A DNA stretch of 64,000 bases from Mesorhizobium sp. (lineage in GTDB: Bacteria > Pseudomonadota > Alphaproteobacteria > Rhizobiales > Rhizobiaceae): NCBI GenBank assembly GCA_004020545.1, contig SAQE01000002.1, forward strand, positions 62,001-126,000, given 5' to 3'. The notes beneath the pieces are model-generated. The model ran no database searches. It was not told where the DNA came from and saw only the letters and a list, made by a program, of their open reading frames with translations. Made by a program: the position numbers and the translations under genes. Of this stretch, positions 26,824-34,155 are shown piece by piece; position 1 is the stretch's first letter; each line of letters opens with the position of its first letter.

Positions 26824-27003
26824 TCAGCGCGGCGAGACCGGGACTTGCGCGGTCACTTGCGGACTCTTGCCCTCGGTTTCGTGATTGGCCGGGAACAGCA
26901 GCAGCGCCGCGGTGAACAGCACCGCCGTCAGGACGCTGCTGGCGATAAAATCGCGGCGCGTGAAATCCTTGAGGGTTGTCGCAGTTCCGATCCGTTTCGT
27001 CAT
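26824..27003 (-). CDS. Short Tat-signal-like ORF, truncated duplicate of the nrtA 5' end
   Basis: The 59-residue product starts M-T-K-R-I-G-T-A-T-T-L-K-D-F-T-R-R-D-F and continues with a hydrophobic helix, closely matching the Tat signal region of nrtA. It departs after about 40 residues and stops. The upstream leader and promoter are duplicated too. It could be a relic of the duplication that gave the narK unit its promoter, or a small membrane-anchored protein. Translation is plausible because the nrtA start region is preserved. Confidence 0.6.
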   Translation of the reverse strand: MTKRIGTATTLKDFTRRDFIASSVLTAVLFTAALLLFPANHETEGKSPQVTAQVPVSPR

Positions 27004-27060
27004 CGTCGTCTCCGCCTGGCGCCGCCTGGGATCGGCGCCGTCGATTCTCGTGTTCGGTCC

Positions 27061-27134
27061 AAAACAAAAAAGCTGCCGTCCAGGTCTCGCGTCCGTACAT
27101 CCGGGATCGCGTGTCGACCTGAGCGGCAGCTTTG
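27061..27134 (-). terminator. Leader terminator of the narK-nirB-nirD-nasA unit
   Basis: On the minus strand AAAGCTGCCG (27125-27134) can pair with CGGCAGCTTTTTT (27065-27077), with an inner extension CAGGTC/GACCTG, followed by a T-rich tract. The 5' arm overlaps the second ANTAR hairpin, so the two folds exclude each other. Confidence 0.75.
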
Positions 27135-27158
27135 CCTGTGGCGCCCACCATTGGACGC
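27125..27158 (-). promoter_or_regulatory. ANTAR-type dual-hexaloop leader RNA (copy 1, narK unit)
   Basis: The minus-strand RNA folds P1 as GCGTCC-AATGGT-GGGCGC (27141-27158) and P2 as GGC-AAAGCT-GCC (27125-27136). Both loops have six bases with A first and G fourth, the rule for RNAs bound by ANTAR regulators such as NasR and NasT. P2 occupies the terminator's 5' arm, so NasT binding should prevent termination. The nasT gene in this window supplies the protein. Confidence 0.78.
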
Positions 27159-27195
27159 CTGTGTCTCTTGGCCCTCGCGGGCCTACATTCTCAAA

Positions 27196-27212
27196 AGCAG
27201 GAAGCGTGCCAA
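27196..27212 (-). promoter_or_regulatory. Sigma-54 promoter for the narK-nirB-nirD-nasA unit
   Basis: The minus strand reads TTGGCACGCTTCCTGCT, with GG and GC separated by exactly ten bases and a perfect TGGCACG -24 element. The expected transcription start is about 12 bases downstream, giving a leader of about 180 bases before the first ORF. A nearly identical promoter precedes nrtA. Confidence 0.8.
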
Positions 27213-27322
27213 TTCGACAGCGCTCTAAATTATCTAATGAAATCAAAACGAAGACGTTGTCGTGCGACTTTTGACCAAGCCCGGCGGCGGATCAAAGATT
27301 AGTCAGAATGCCTTGCATGGCA

Positions 27323-27337
27323 GCATAATATTTGTGC
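27323..27337. promoter_or_regulatory. Candidate NtrC enhancer site upstream of the narK-unit promoter
   Basis: GCATAATATTTGTGC has NtrC-type GCAC-N7-GTGC geometry with one mismatch and lies about 110-125 bases upstream of the sigma-54 promoter. The perfect counterpart before nrtA is at the same distance. Confidence 0.5.
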
Positions 27338-27386
27338 AATGCGGTAGATTGCCTATTGTCGATGCGGTGCGCTTTTCGGCATGGCC

Positions 27387-28184
27387 TTACTCCGCCGCTT
27401 CGACGAAGCGGTGGCGTTCATAGAGGAACTTGAGCACCGCCTCGCGGCAGCGCAGGAAGGTGCGGTCGGAGGCAAGCTCGATGCGCCGGCGCGGCCGGGC
27501 GAGCGGCACCGAAAGCACCTCGCCGATGGTGGCTGCCGGGCCGTTGGTCATCATGACGATGCGGTCGGACAGAAGCACCGCCTCGTCGACATCATGAGTG
27601 ATCATGATCATGGTCGAGCCCAGTCTGGCGTGGATGTCCATCACCGCATCCTGGAGATGGGCGCGGGTCAGCGCGTCGAGCGCGCCGAAGGGCTCGTCGA
27701 GCAGAAGGATCTTCGGCTCCATGGCGAGCGCGCGCGCAATGCCGACGCGCTGCTTCATGCCGCCCGAAATCTCGGCCGGGCGCTTGTCCCTTGCATGCGC
27801 CATCTGCACGAGGTCGAGGTTGCGCATGATCCAGTCATGCCGCTCGGCCCGGCTCTTCGTGCGGCCGAAGACCTTGGATACGGCGAGGTTGATGTTCTCG
27901 TAGACGGTAAGCCAGGGCAGCAGCGAGTGGTTCTGGAACACTACGGCGCGCTCCGGTCCGGGGCTGTCGACCTCCCTGTTCTCGAGCAGCACGGCGCCCT
28001 TGGAAACCTTGGTCAATCCGGCGATCAGGTTGAGCAAGGTCGACTTGCCGCAACCGGAATGGCCGATGATGGAGACGAACTCGCCAGCATCGATGGTGAG
28101 CCTGATGTCCTTCAGCACCTCGCTGACCTGGCCGCCACGCGAGAAGGATTTGTCAATATGGTCGAGCTTCAGATAGGCGGTCAT
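27387..28184 (-). CDS. nrtC: Nitrate ABC transporter ATP-binding protein
   Basis: The 265-residue ATPase has Walker A G-H-S-G-C-G-K-S-T-L, signature I-S-G-G-M-K-Q-R-V-G-I-A-R-A and Walker B I-L-L-L-D-E-P-F-G-A-L-D. It belongs to the NrtC/D-SsuB-TauB group by sequence and by position after nrtA and nrtB. There is no extra C-terminal sensor domain of the cyanobacterial NrtC kind, so it also corresponds to NrtD/NasD. The chosen ATG is ten bases after nrtB; the open frame upstream only overlaps that gene. Confidence 0.93.
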   Translation of the reverse strand: MTAYLKLDHIDKSFSRGGQVSEVLKDIRLTIDAGEFVSIIGHSGCGKSTLLNLIAGLTKVSKGAVLLENREVDSPGPERAVVFQNHSLLPWLTVYENINLAVSKVFGRTKSRAERHDWIMRNLDLVQMAHARDKRPAEISGGMKQRVGIARALAMEPKILLLDEPFGALDALTRAHLQDAVMDIHARLGSTMIMITHDVDEAVLLSDRIVMMTNGPAATIGEVLSVPLARPRRRIELASDRTFLRCREAVLKFLYERHRFVEAAE

Positions 28185-28194
28185 GGCTCCGTCC

Positions 28195-29085
28195 TCACTT
28201 TGCCGTTGTGCCGCGGGTGACGAAGGCGCCGACCGCCGCAACCAGCCGGTCGAGGCAGAAGCCGGTGACGCCGATATAGACGAGCGCGACAATGATGTCT
28301 GGCAGCCGCGAGGAATTCCACGCGTCCCAGATGAAGAAACCGATGCCGACGCCGCCGGTCAGCATCTCGGCGGCGACGATGGCGAGCCAGGAGAGACCGA
28401 TGCCGATCCTGAGGCCCGTGAAGATGTAGGGCGCGGCGGCCGGTACCATGATCTTGACGAAGAATTCGAGCTGGTTGAGCCGCAGGATGCGGGCGACGTT
28501 GCGGTAGTCCTCGGGGATGTTGCGGACACCAACGGCGGTGTTGATGATCACCGGCCAGATCGAGGTGATGAAGATCACGAACAGCGCCGACGGGTTGGAG
28601 TCGCGAAAGGCGGCGAGCGACAGCGGCAGCCAGGCGAGCGGTGGTACGGTGCGCAGGATCTGGAAGACCGGATCGAGACCGCGCATCGCCCAGACAGACT
28701 GACCGACCAGGGCGCCCAACGCAACGCCAACCACCGCCGCTATGCCGAAGCCGATGGCGACGCGCTGCAGCGAGATCAGCACTCGCCAGGCAAGGCCGAT
28801 GTCCTGCGGGCCATTGTCGAAGAACGGATGGGCGATCAGGTCGCAAGCCTCGTTCCACACCTGGCTCGGCGGCGGCAGGCTGGCCGTCGGCGAAGAGCAT
28901 GCCACCTGCCAGACGACGAGCAGGACGAGGATGACGACGGCCGGCGGCACCAGCGCCGTCGCCAGCCGGCCGGCAATGGCCAGCAGGTCGATGCGGCGCC
29001 GCGCTTTTGCGGTGAAGGCAATCACCTCGGCGGGCTTCGCAGGAAATGCCTTCACCTTGGTGTCCTCGACGGTTTGGATGGACAT
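28195..29085 (-). CDS. nrtB: Nitrate ABC transporter permease
   Basis: The 296-residue BPD-type inner-membrane permease has about six helices and the EAA-like loop M-V-P-A-A-A-P-Y-I-F-T-G-L-R-I-G-I-G-L-S-W, as in NrtB, SsuC and TauC proteins. I chose ATG 29085, whose product begins M-S-I-Q-T-V-E-D; the upstream frame runs through the hairpin cluster. It is coupled to nrtC ten bases downstream. Confidence 0.93.
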   Translation of the reverse strand: MSIQTVEDTKVKAFPAKPAEVIAFTAKARRRIDLLAIAGRLATALVPPAVVILVLLVVWQVACSSPTASLPPPSQVWNEACDLIAHPFFDNGPQDIGLAWRVLISLQRVAIGFGIAAVVGVALGALVGQSVWAMRGLDPVFQILRTVPPLAWLPLSLAAFRDSNPSALFVIFITSIWPVIINTAVGVRNIPEDYRNVARILRLNQLEFFVKIMVPAAAPYIFTGLRIGIGLSWLAIVAAEMLTGGVGIGFFIWDAWNSSRLPDIIVALVYIGVTGFCLDRLVAAVGAFVTRGTTAK

Positions 29086-29123
29086 GTCTTGGAAAATCTC
29101 CGTGGGGCAGTCCGGTGGAGCGA

Positions 29124-29257
29124 CAACGGCGCTCGCGCCGTTGCGCTTGGGTTGCGCTGCGACAAACGGCGCAATGCGCCGTTTGCGCTTGGGTGGCGAC
29201 GACGGCGCGAAGGTACCGTCACGCTTGCGCAAACGGCGCCTTCAGCGCCGTTTGCGC
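29124..29257. repeat. Three related hairpins between nrtA and nrtB
   Basis: Three palindromes share an AACGGCG core: CAACGGCG/CGCCGTTG (29124-29143), CAAACGGCGC/GCGCCGTTTG (29163-29185) and GCGCAAACGGCGC/GCGCCGTTTGCGC (29227-29257, 13 perfect pairs). The last abuts the nrtA stop codon. They probably protect or terminate the nrtA part of the message. Confidence 0.8.
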
Positions 29258-30580
29258 TTAGGCCGATGCCTTGATCTTCAGGCTGTCGAGATAGGCGGAC
29301 GGGTTGGCCGGATCGAAGGTCTTGCCGTCGAAGAAGGTCTCGACGCCGCGCGAGGGCGATTGAGGGATGTCGCCTGCCGCGACGCCCAGATCCTTCGCCG
29401 CCTCGCGCCAGAGATCCTCACGGTTGACCTGATCGACTAGCGCCTTGATGTCGGTGGTCGGCGCCAACTTGCCCCAGCGGATGTTCTCGGTGAGGAACCA
29501 GGCATCATGGCTCTTGAAGGGATAGGAGACCCCACCCTTCCAGAACTTCATGTAGAGGTCGGTGCCCTTGGCGACGCGGTCGTTGCCGTAGTTGATATCG
29601 CCCTTGAGGCGGCCGATGATGTCGGCCACGGGCACATTCATCCATTGCCGCTTGCCGATGATCGAGGCCATCTCCTCCTTGTTCTCCATGGCCTCGCACC
29701 ATTGCTGGGCTTCCATGACGGCCATGAGGATTGCCTTGGTGGCGTTGGGGTATTTCTCGATGAAGGCGGCGCGCAGGCCGAGCGCCTTTTCCGGATGGCC
29801 CTTCCACAACTCGCCCGTGGTGGCGGCGGTGAAGCCGATGCCCTGGTGAACAAGCTGTTCGTTCCACGGCTCGCCGACGCAGAACACGTCCATGTTGCCG
29901 ACCTTCATGTTGGCCACCATCTGCGGCGGCGGGACGACGATGGTGGAGACATCCTTGTCGGGATCGATGCCGCCGGCGGCCAGCCAGTAGCGCAGCCAGA
30001 GGTCGTGCGTGCCGCCCGGGAAGGTCATGGCGGCCTTCACTTCCTTGCCGGCGGCCTTCTTGGCGGCGAAGGCCTCCTTCAGTTTGGACGCGTCGAGGCC
30101 GACACCGGTGGCGGCGTATTCCTGAGCAACGGAAATGCCCTGGCAGTCGTAGTTCAGCCGCGCCACGATCGCCATCGGCAGCGGCTGGTTGTTCTGCGTC
30201 ACCTTGCCGGTGTGCATGAGGTAGGGCAGCGGCGTCAGGATGTGGGCGCCGTCGATGCCGTTAGCCTCGCCGCCGAGCACAAGATTATCGCGCGTAGCGC
30301 CCCAGGAGGCCTGTTTCAGCACCTCGACGTCGGGCATTCCGTATTTGGCGAACAGTCCCTTCTTCTTGGCGATCATCAGCGGCGCCGCGTCAGTCAGCGC
30401 GATGAAGCCGAGTTTGGCGCCGGTCACCTCGGGAGCGGCCATGGCGGCATAAGCGCCCGAGGGCAAGAGCTTGCGCGCCGCCACGAACAGCCCAGCAGTG
30501 AGCGCGCTTCTGGCAAGGAAGTCGCGCCGGGTCAGGTCCTTCGGCGTCGTTCCAGTTCCGATCCGTTTCGTCATCGTCAT
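29258..30580 (-). CDS. nrtA: Nitrate-binding protein of the ABC importer, Tat-exported
   Basis: The 440-residue protein begins with a twin-arginine signal (T-R-R-D-F-L-A-R-S-A-L-T-A-G at about residues 18-31, cleavage near A-Y-A-A-M-A-A). The NrtA/CmpA solute-binding domain follows (G-F-I-A-L-T-D-A-A-P-L, then V-G-E-P-W-N-E-Q and a terminal F-D-P-A-N-P-S-A-Y-L). It captures nitrate in the periplasm for NrtB and NrtC. It starts after a sigma-54 promoter and an ANTAR leader, so nitrogen limitation and nitrate/nitrite should both be needed. Confidence 0.95.
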   Translation of the reverse strand: MTMTKRIGTGTTPKDLTRRDFLARSALTAGLFVAARKLLPSGAYAAMAAPEVTGAKLGFIALTDAAPLMIAKKKGLFAKYGMPDVEVLKQASWGATRDNLVLGGEANGIDGAHILTPLPYLMHTGKVTQNNQPLPMAIVARLNYDCQGISVAQEYAATGVGLDASKLKEAFAAKKAAGKEVKAAMTFPGGTHDLWLRYWLAAGGIDPDKDVSTIVVPPPQMVANMKVGNMDVFCVGEPWNEQLVHQGIGFTAATTGELWKGHPEKALGLRAAFIEKYPNATKAILMAVMEAQQWCEAMENKEEMASIIGKRQWMNVPVADIIGRLKGDINYGNDRVAKGTDLYMKFWKGGVSYPFKSHDAWFLTENIRWGKLAPTTDIKALVDQVNREDLWREAAKDLGVAAGDIPQSPSRGVETFFDGKTFDPANPSAYLDSLKIKASA

Positions 30581-30630
30581 CTCCGGTTGGGCGCCGCTTG
30601 AGACCGGCGCCGTCGATTGCGTGTTCGGTC

Positions 30631-30706
30631 AAAAACAAAAAGCTGCCGGCCAGGTCGCGCGCGTCCCTATATCCGGGAACGCGTGTTGACCTGAGCGGCA
30701 GCTTTG
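30631..30706 (-). terminator. Leader terminator upstream of nrtA
   Basis: On the minus strand AAAGCTGCCG (30697-30706) pairs with CCGGCAGCTTTTTG, with inner pairs CAGGTC/GACCTG and CGCGTTCCC/GGGACGCG, followed by a T tract. It competes with the second ANTAR hairpin. Confidence 0.75.
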
Positions 30707-30730
30707 CCTGTGGCGCCCGCCATTGGACGC
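30697..30730 (-). promoter_or_regulatory. ANTAR-type dual-hexaloop leader RNA (copy 2, nrtA)
   Basis: P1 is GCGTCC-AATGGC-GGGCGC (30713-30730) and P2 is GGC-AAAGCT-GCC (30697-30708) on the minus strand. Both are hexaloops with A1 and G4, and P2 overlaps the terminator's 5' arm. Between the two copies the P1 loop differs only at its last base. Confidence 0.8.
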
Positions 30731-30767
30731 CTGTTCCGTGACCCCGCGAAGAGTCTGGCTATTACGA

Positions 30768-30784
30768 AGCAGGAACCGTGCCAG
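30768..30784 (-). promoter_or_regulatory. Sigma-54 promoter for nrtABC
   Basis: The minus strand reads CTGGCACGGTTCCTGCT, with GG-N10-GC spacing and a perfect TGGCACG element. The leader to the nrtA ATG is about 175 bases. Confidence 0.82.
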
Positions 30785-30892
30785 TTTCAGACTGTGTCAA
30801 AAACACAAATGAAATCAATTATATGCTATAATGGTCAGTGCGCCGGACCACTAAGCGAGCAGGCCAAAGATTGCTCATTAGCGCAAGCGCGC

Positions 30893-30907
30893 GCACAATT
30901 ATTGTGC
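30893..30907. promoter_or_regulatory. Candidate NtrC enhancer site upstream of nrtA
   Basis: GCACAATTATTGTGC is a perfect GCAC-N7-GTGC dyad (seven-base arms around one base), the classic NtrC geometry, about 110-125 bases upstream of the sigma-54 promoter. It lies in the 353-base gap between nrtA and nasS, which otherwise holds the leader and no gene. Confidence 0.6.
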
Positions 30908-30933
30908 AGCGCACAAGAGTGGCGCGAAAATAA

Positions 30934-32166
30934 TCAGGCCCGTTTCTGCCCAGCAATGTAGGCGTCGATCCGGTCGGGATCGAAGATCTGGCCGTCAAAA
31001 AATCCGTCCGGGCCAAGGACAAGGCTCGCCCCCGCCGAACCGACCGGCGTCGCGACCTTCAGCGCGCCCTCGACCTTGGCATTGGCGCCGGGCAGGGCCA
31101 CGCCGAGCGGCTTCAGCGCCGAGCGGTAGAGGTCGGGCCGGTAGCAGTCGCGGGCGATGGCCAGGTTTTGCGGCGTGTGCGGCAATTGTCCCCAGCGCAC
31201 CATCTGCGTGTAGAACCAGAGCGCGTGGCTCTTCCAGGGAAAGTTCGCCGCCTTGTCGAAGGGCAGGAAGAAATCCTCGATATTCCGTGCCTCGCCAGCG
31301 CCCAATTGAAGCTGTCCGGTGAGGATCGGCATCTGGATTGCCTCGGGCTGCCCGAGGAAGTCGGGCCTGGCCATCAGCGCCGCCAGCTCGCTTCGGTTTG
31401 CCGGATTCTGGCACCAACGAGCGGAATGATGCAGCGCCCTCAGCAGCGCCGCCAGCGTTTCCGGGTTTTCCTCGGCCCATGCCCTGCGCGCGCCGATCAC
31501 CTTTTCCGGGCTGTTGCGCCACAGCAGCGCCTTGACGGTGACGATGCGGCCGGTGCCGGCGGCGACGGCGGCGCTGTTCCACGGCTCGCCGACGCAATAG
31601 CCATCGATGCGGCCGGCGGCCAAGGCGTCGGTCATGAAGGGCGGCGGCACGATGACGATCTCGATATCGCGGTCGGGATCGATGCCGCAGGCGGCGAGCC
31701 AATAACGCAGCTCGTAATTGTGCCCCGAATGCGGATGCACGACGGCGAAGCGCAGCGGCTCGCGGCCGGCCGCCGTCCGCTCGCGGATCAGCGCACCGAG
31801 TGCTGCGCCGGCACGTGCCGGATCGAGGTCCGGCACGGCGCCGTGCGCCGCCATGCCTTCCCAAATCGCATTCGAAACCGTGACGCAGTTGCCGCCGAGC
31901 CCGAGCGAGAACGGCACTATGGTCTCGGAGGCGAGCGGCGTGAGGCCGAGGCTGCATGCAAGCGGCATCGGCCCCAGCATATGGGCGACATCGAAATGGC
32001 CGATGGCGATGCGGTCGCGGATGTTGGCCCAGGAGGTCTCACGATGCAGCTTGAGCGCGATGCCCTCGCGGGCGGCAAAGCCCATCTCGCCGGCCGCGAC
32101 CAGGACGGCGCTGTCGAAGAGCGGCATGAAGCCGGCAGTGACCTGGTGCGCGGCAGTCGTGCTCAT
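30934..32166 (-). CDS. nasS: NasS, cytoplasmic nitrate/nitrite sensor
   Basis: The 410-residue protein is related to NrtA (F-M-P-L-F-D-S-A-V-L, then V-G-E-P-W-N-S-A and an ending F-D-P-D-R-I-D-A-Y-I-A) but lacks any Tat or Sec signal, as expected for NasS. In known systems NasS sequesters NasT until nitrate or nitrite binds. The gene overlaps nasT by four bases, supporting a NasT-NasS pair. Confidence 0.9.
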   Translation of the reverse strand: MSTTAAHQVTAGFMPLFDSAVLVAAGEMGFAAREGIALKLHRETSWANIRDRIAIGHFDVAHMLGPMPLACSLGLTPLASETIVPFSLGLGGNCVTVSNAIWEGMAAHGAVPDLDPARAGAALGALIRERTAAGREPLRFAVVHPHSGHNYELRYWLAACGIDPDRDIEIVIVPPPFMTDALAAGRIDGYCVGEPWNSAAVAAGTGRIVTVKALLWRNSPEKVIGARRAWAEENPETLAALLRALHHSARWCQNPANRSELAALMARPDFLGQPEAIQMPILTGQLQLGAGEARNIEDFFLPFDKAANFPWKSHALWFYTQMVRWGQLPHTPQNLAIARDCYRPDLYRSALKPLGVALPGANAKVEGALKVATPVGSAGASLVLGPDGFFDGQIFDPDRIDAYIAGQKRA

Positions 32167-32765
32167 TCGCCCTCCAGCGGTCCAAGCAATCCCGCCGCGG
32201 TCACCAGGCTCTGGGCGATCTCGGCGATCTTGCGGTTCTGGTTCATGGCGGTCTTGCGCAGAAGCGCGTAGGCCGCCTCTTCGCTCAGCCCGCGCGACTT
32301 CATCAATATGCCCTTGGCCCGATCGACGACCTTGCGGCTCTCGAGCTCGCTGCGCGCCTCTTCCAGTTCGCGCGCCATGCGCGAGAAGGCGTTGAAGCGG
32401 CTGATCGCCATGTCGAGGATCGGCTTGATGCGCTCCTTCTTCAGCCCGTCGACGACATAGGCGGACACGCCGGCATCGACGGCCGCCTCGATCGAGGCCT
32501 GGTCGGAGCGGTCGACGAACATGGCGATCGGCCGTTTCACCGCGCGCGAAAGCTGGAACATGTTCTCCAGCATGTCGCGGTTTGGATTTTCGAGATCGAT
32601 GACGATGACATCCGGCTCGAGCTCGGCGATGCGCCGGGCAATGCCGGCCACGTCGTGGACCACCGTGACATGGCGATGGCCGGCGTCCCGCAATCCCGCC
32701 TCGATGATCGAGGCGCGGATGCGGTTCTCGTCGATAACAAGGATGGTCAACGAACCGGCGGACAT
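32163..32765 (-). CDS. nasT: NasT, ANTAR-domain antiterminator
   Basis: The 200-residue protein has an N-terminal receiver-like domain (about residues 7-125, with V-I-V-I-D-L-E-N at the usual phospho-acceptor position) and a C-terminal ANTAR domain (about 135-190: V-V-D-R-A-K-G-I-L-M, then S-E-E-A-A-Y-A-L-L-R-K-T-A-M). Free NasT binds dual-hexaloop leaders and prevents termination; two such leaders lie upstream of nrtA and the narK unit. The promoter region carries two ATTGTGCA repeats (32772 and 32791). Confidence 0.93.
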   Translation of the reverse strand: MSAGSLTILVIDENRIRASIIEAGLRDAGHRHVTVVHDVAGIARRIAELEPDVIVIDLENPNRDMLENMFQLSRAVKRPIAMFVDRSDQASIEAAVDAGVSAYVVDGLKKERIKPILDMAISRFNAFSRMARELEEARSELESRKVVDRAKGILMKSRGLSEEAAYALLRKTAMNQNRKIAEIAQSLVTAAGLLGPLEGE

Positions 32766-33044
32766 GCGCCTATTGTGCAGCCAGACCGGAATTGTGCAAT
32801 GCGGTAGCGTAGCCCGAAGCGAACTTTTCCCGCGCCCGTGCCCCGTTGGCCAATTTTGAATGTTCGAGGCGTCTAATTTTCGAAGATGCGATCTTCGTGG
32901 CCCAAAATGGTCAAAAACGTATCAGTCGGCGCGGCGTGGCGAGGTGGCGGACATTCTTGGCGACCGTTATCCTGACCCTAGATGAGCCAAACAAACGGCC
33001 GCGGTTCGAAGGCTGAAAACACCCGACAGCCTCCGGGAGGAAGC

Positions 33045-33929
33045 ATGGGACCCGATCTGGAAGTCATACAGATAAGGCCTGGCGAGTCATTCGCGGTGAA
33101 GTGGCACGGCTATCCGTATCATACAGTGCGCTGGCACTTTCATCCGGAATACGAGCTGCACCAGATCGTCGCGACCAAGGGCCGCTATTTCGTCGGCGAC
33201 TTCATCGGCGAGTTCGAGATCGGCAATCTCGTGCTCGCCGGTCCCAACCTGCCGCACAACTGGATCAGCGAGGTTCCGGAAGGCCAGTCAGTTCCGCTGC
33301 GCTGCAGGCTGGTCCAGTTCAGCGAGGAATTTATCGGCGGCGCGATCACGACCTTCCCCGAACTTGGCGCCGTTTCCCCGTTGCTCGACCTGTCGCGGCG
33401 CGGCGTCCTGTTCAGCAAGAGCGTGAGCAAGGAGGTCATGCCGCTGCTGGCGGAAATCACGCATGCTTACGGCGTGCACCGGATCAGCCTGTTCATGTCG
33501 ATCATGGAGGCGCTGAGCCGGGAGAGCGCGCCGCGCGTTCTCGCCAGCGAAAACTATCTGCCGGATCCGTCGGGATATATGTCGGCGGGCATGAACCAGG
33601 CGCTGGCCTATATCCGCGAGAACCTGACCCAGCCGTTCAATGAGGGCGACCTCGCGGCGATCGCCGGCCAGACGCCGAGCGCCTTCTCGCGCTCGTTCCG
33701 CAAGCACACCGGCATGTCGCTGCTGCAATATATCAAGCGCCTGCGCATCAATCTCGCCTGCCAGATCCTGATGAGCGACGAAGAGGCTCAGATTTCGGAC
33801 ATCTGCTTCGAGGTCGGCTTCAACAATCTGTCGAACTTCAACCGCCAGTTCCTGGCCGAGAAGGGCATGCCGCCCTCGCAGTTCAGACGATTGGTTGCGG
33901 ACAATTTCGCGGCCGCGCGCGCTGCATAG
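33045..33929 (+). CDS. AraC-family transcriptional regulator
   Basis: The 294-residue protein has an N-terminal cupin-like sensor domain (W-H-F-H-P-E-Y-E-L-H-Q-I near residue 29) and a C-terminal double helix-turn-helix in the last 100 residues (L-A-A-I-A-G-Q-T-P-S-A-F-S-R-S-F-R-K-H-T-G, then I-S-D-I-C-F-E-V-G-F-N-N-L-S-N-F-N-R-Q-F). I chose ATG 33045, directly after GGGAGG; an in-frame ATG at 32982 lacks such a site. It precedes a polyol/sugar ABC operon and probably controls it. Confidence 0.9.
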   Translation: MGPDLEVIQIRPGESFAVKWHGYPYHTVRWHFHPEYELHQIVATKGRYFVGDFIGEFEIGNLVLAGPNLPHNWISEVPEGQSVPLRCRLVQFSEEFIGGAITTFPELGAVSPLLDLSRRGVLFSKSVSKEVMPLLAEITHAYGVHRISLFMSIMEALSRESAPRVLASENYLPDPSGYMSAGMNQALAYIRENLTQPFNEGDLAAIAGQTPSAFSRSFRKHTGMSLLQYIKRLRINLACQILMSDEEAQISDICFEVGFNNLSNFNRQFLAEKGMPPSQFRRLVADNFAAARAA

Positions 33930-34155
33930 AAAGGAGTTTGGGAGGAGAAACAAGCCTTAAGCAAGAACCAAGACGAAGCGATGGATCGCGTAAGCGAACC
34001 AGCGATGAACGAGTATTGCCTCGTGTCATGCCAGCGGGAGGAAGCCGTTAGGTTGCTGCACGAGTTCGCTAGACTTCCGATCGGGCAGCGCGAGCAGACA
34101 TCCGCAGCCTGCGGCGGAGTCTGTTACATCAAACAACGGGAATGGAGAAGACCTT

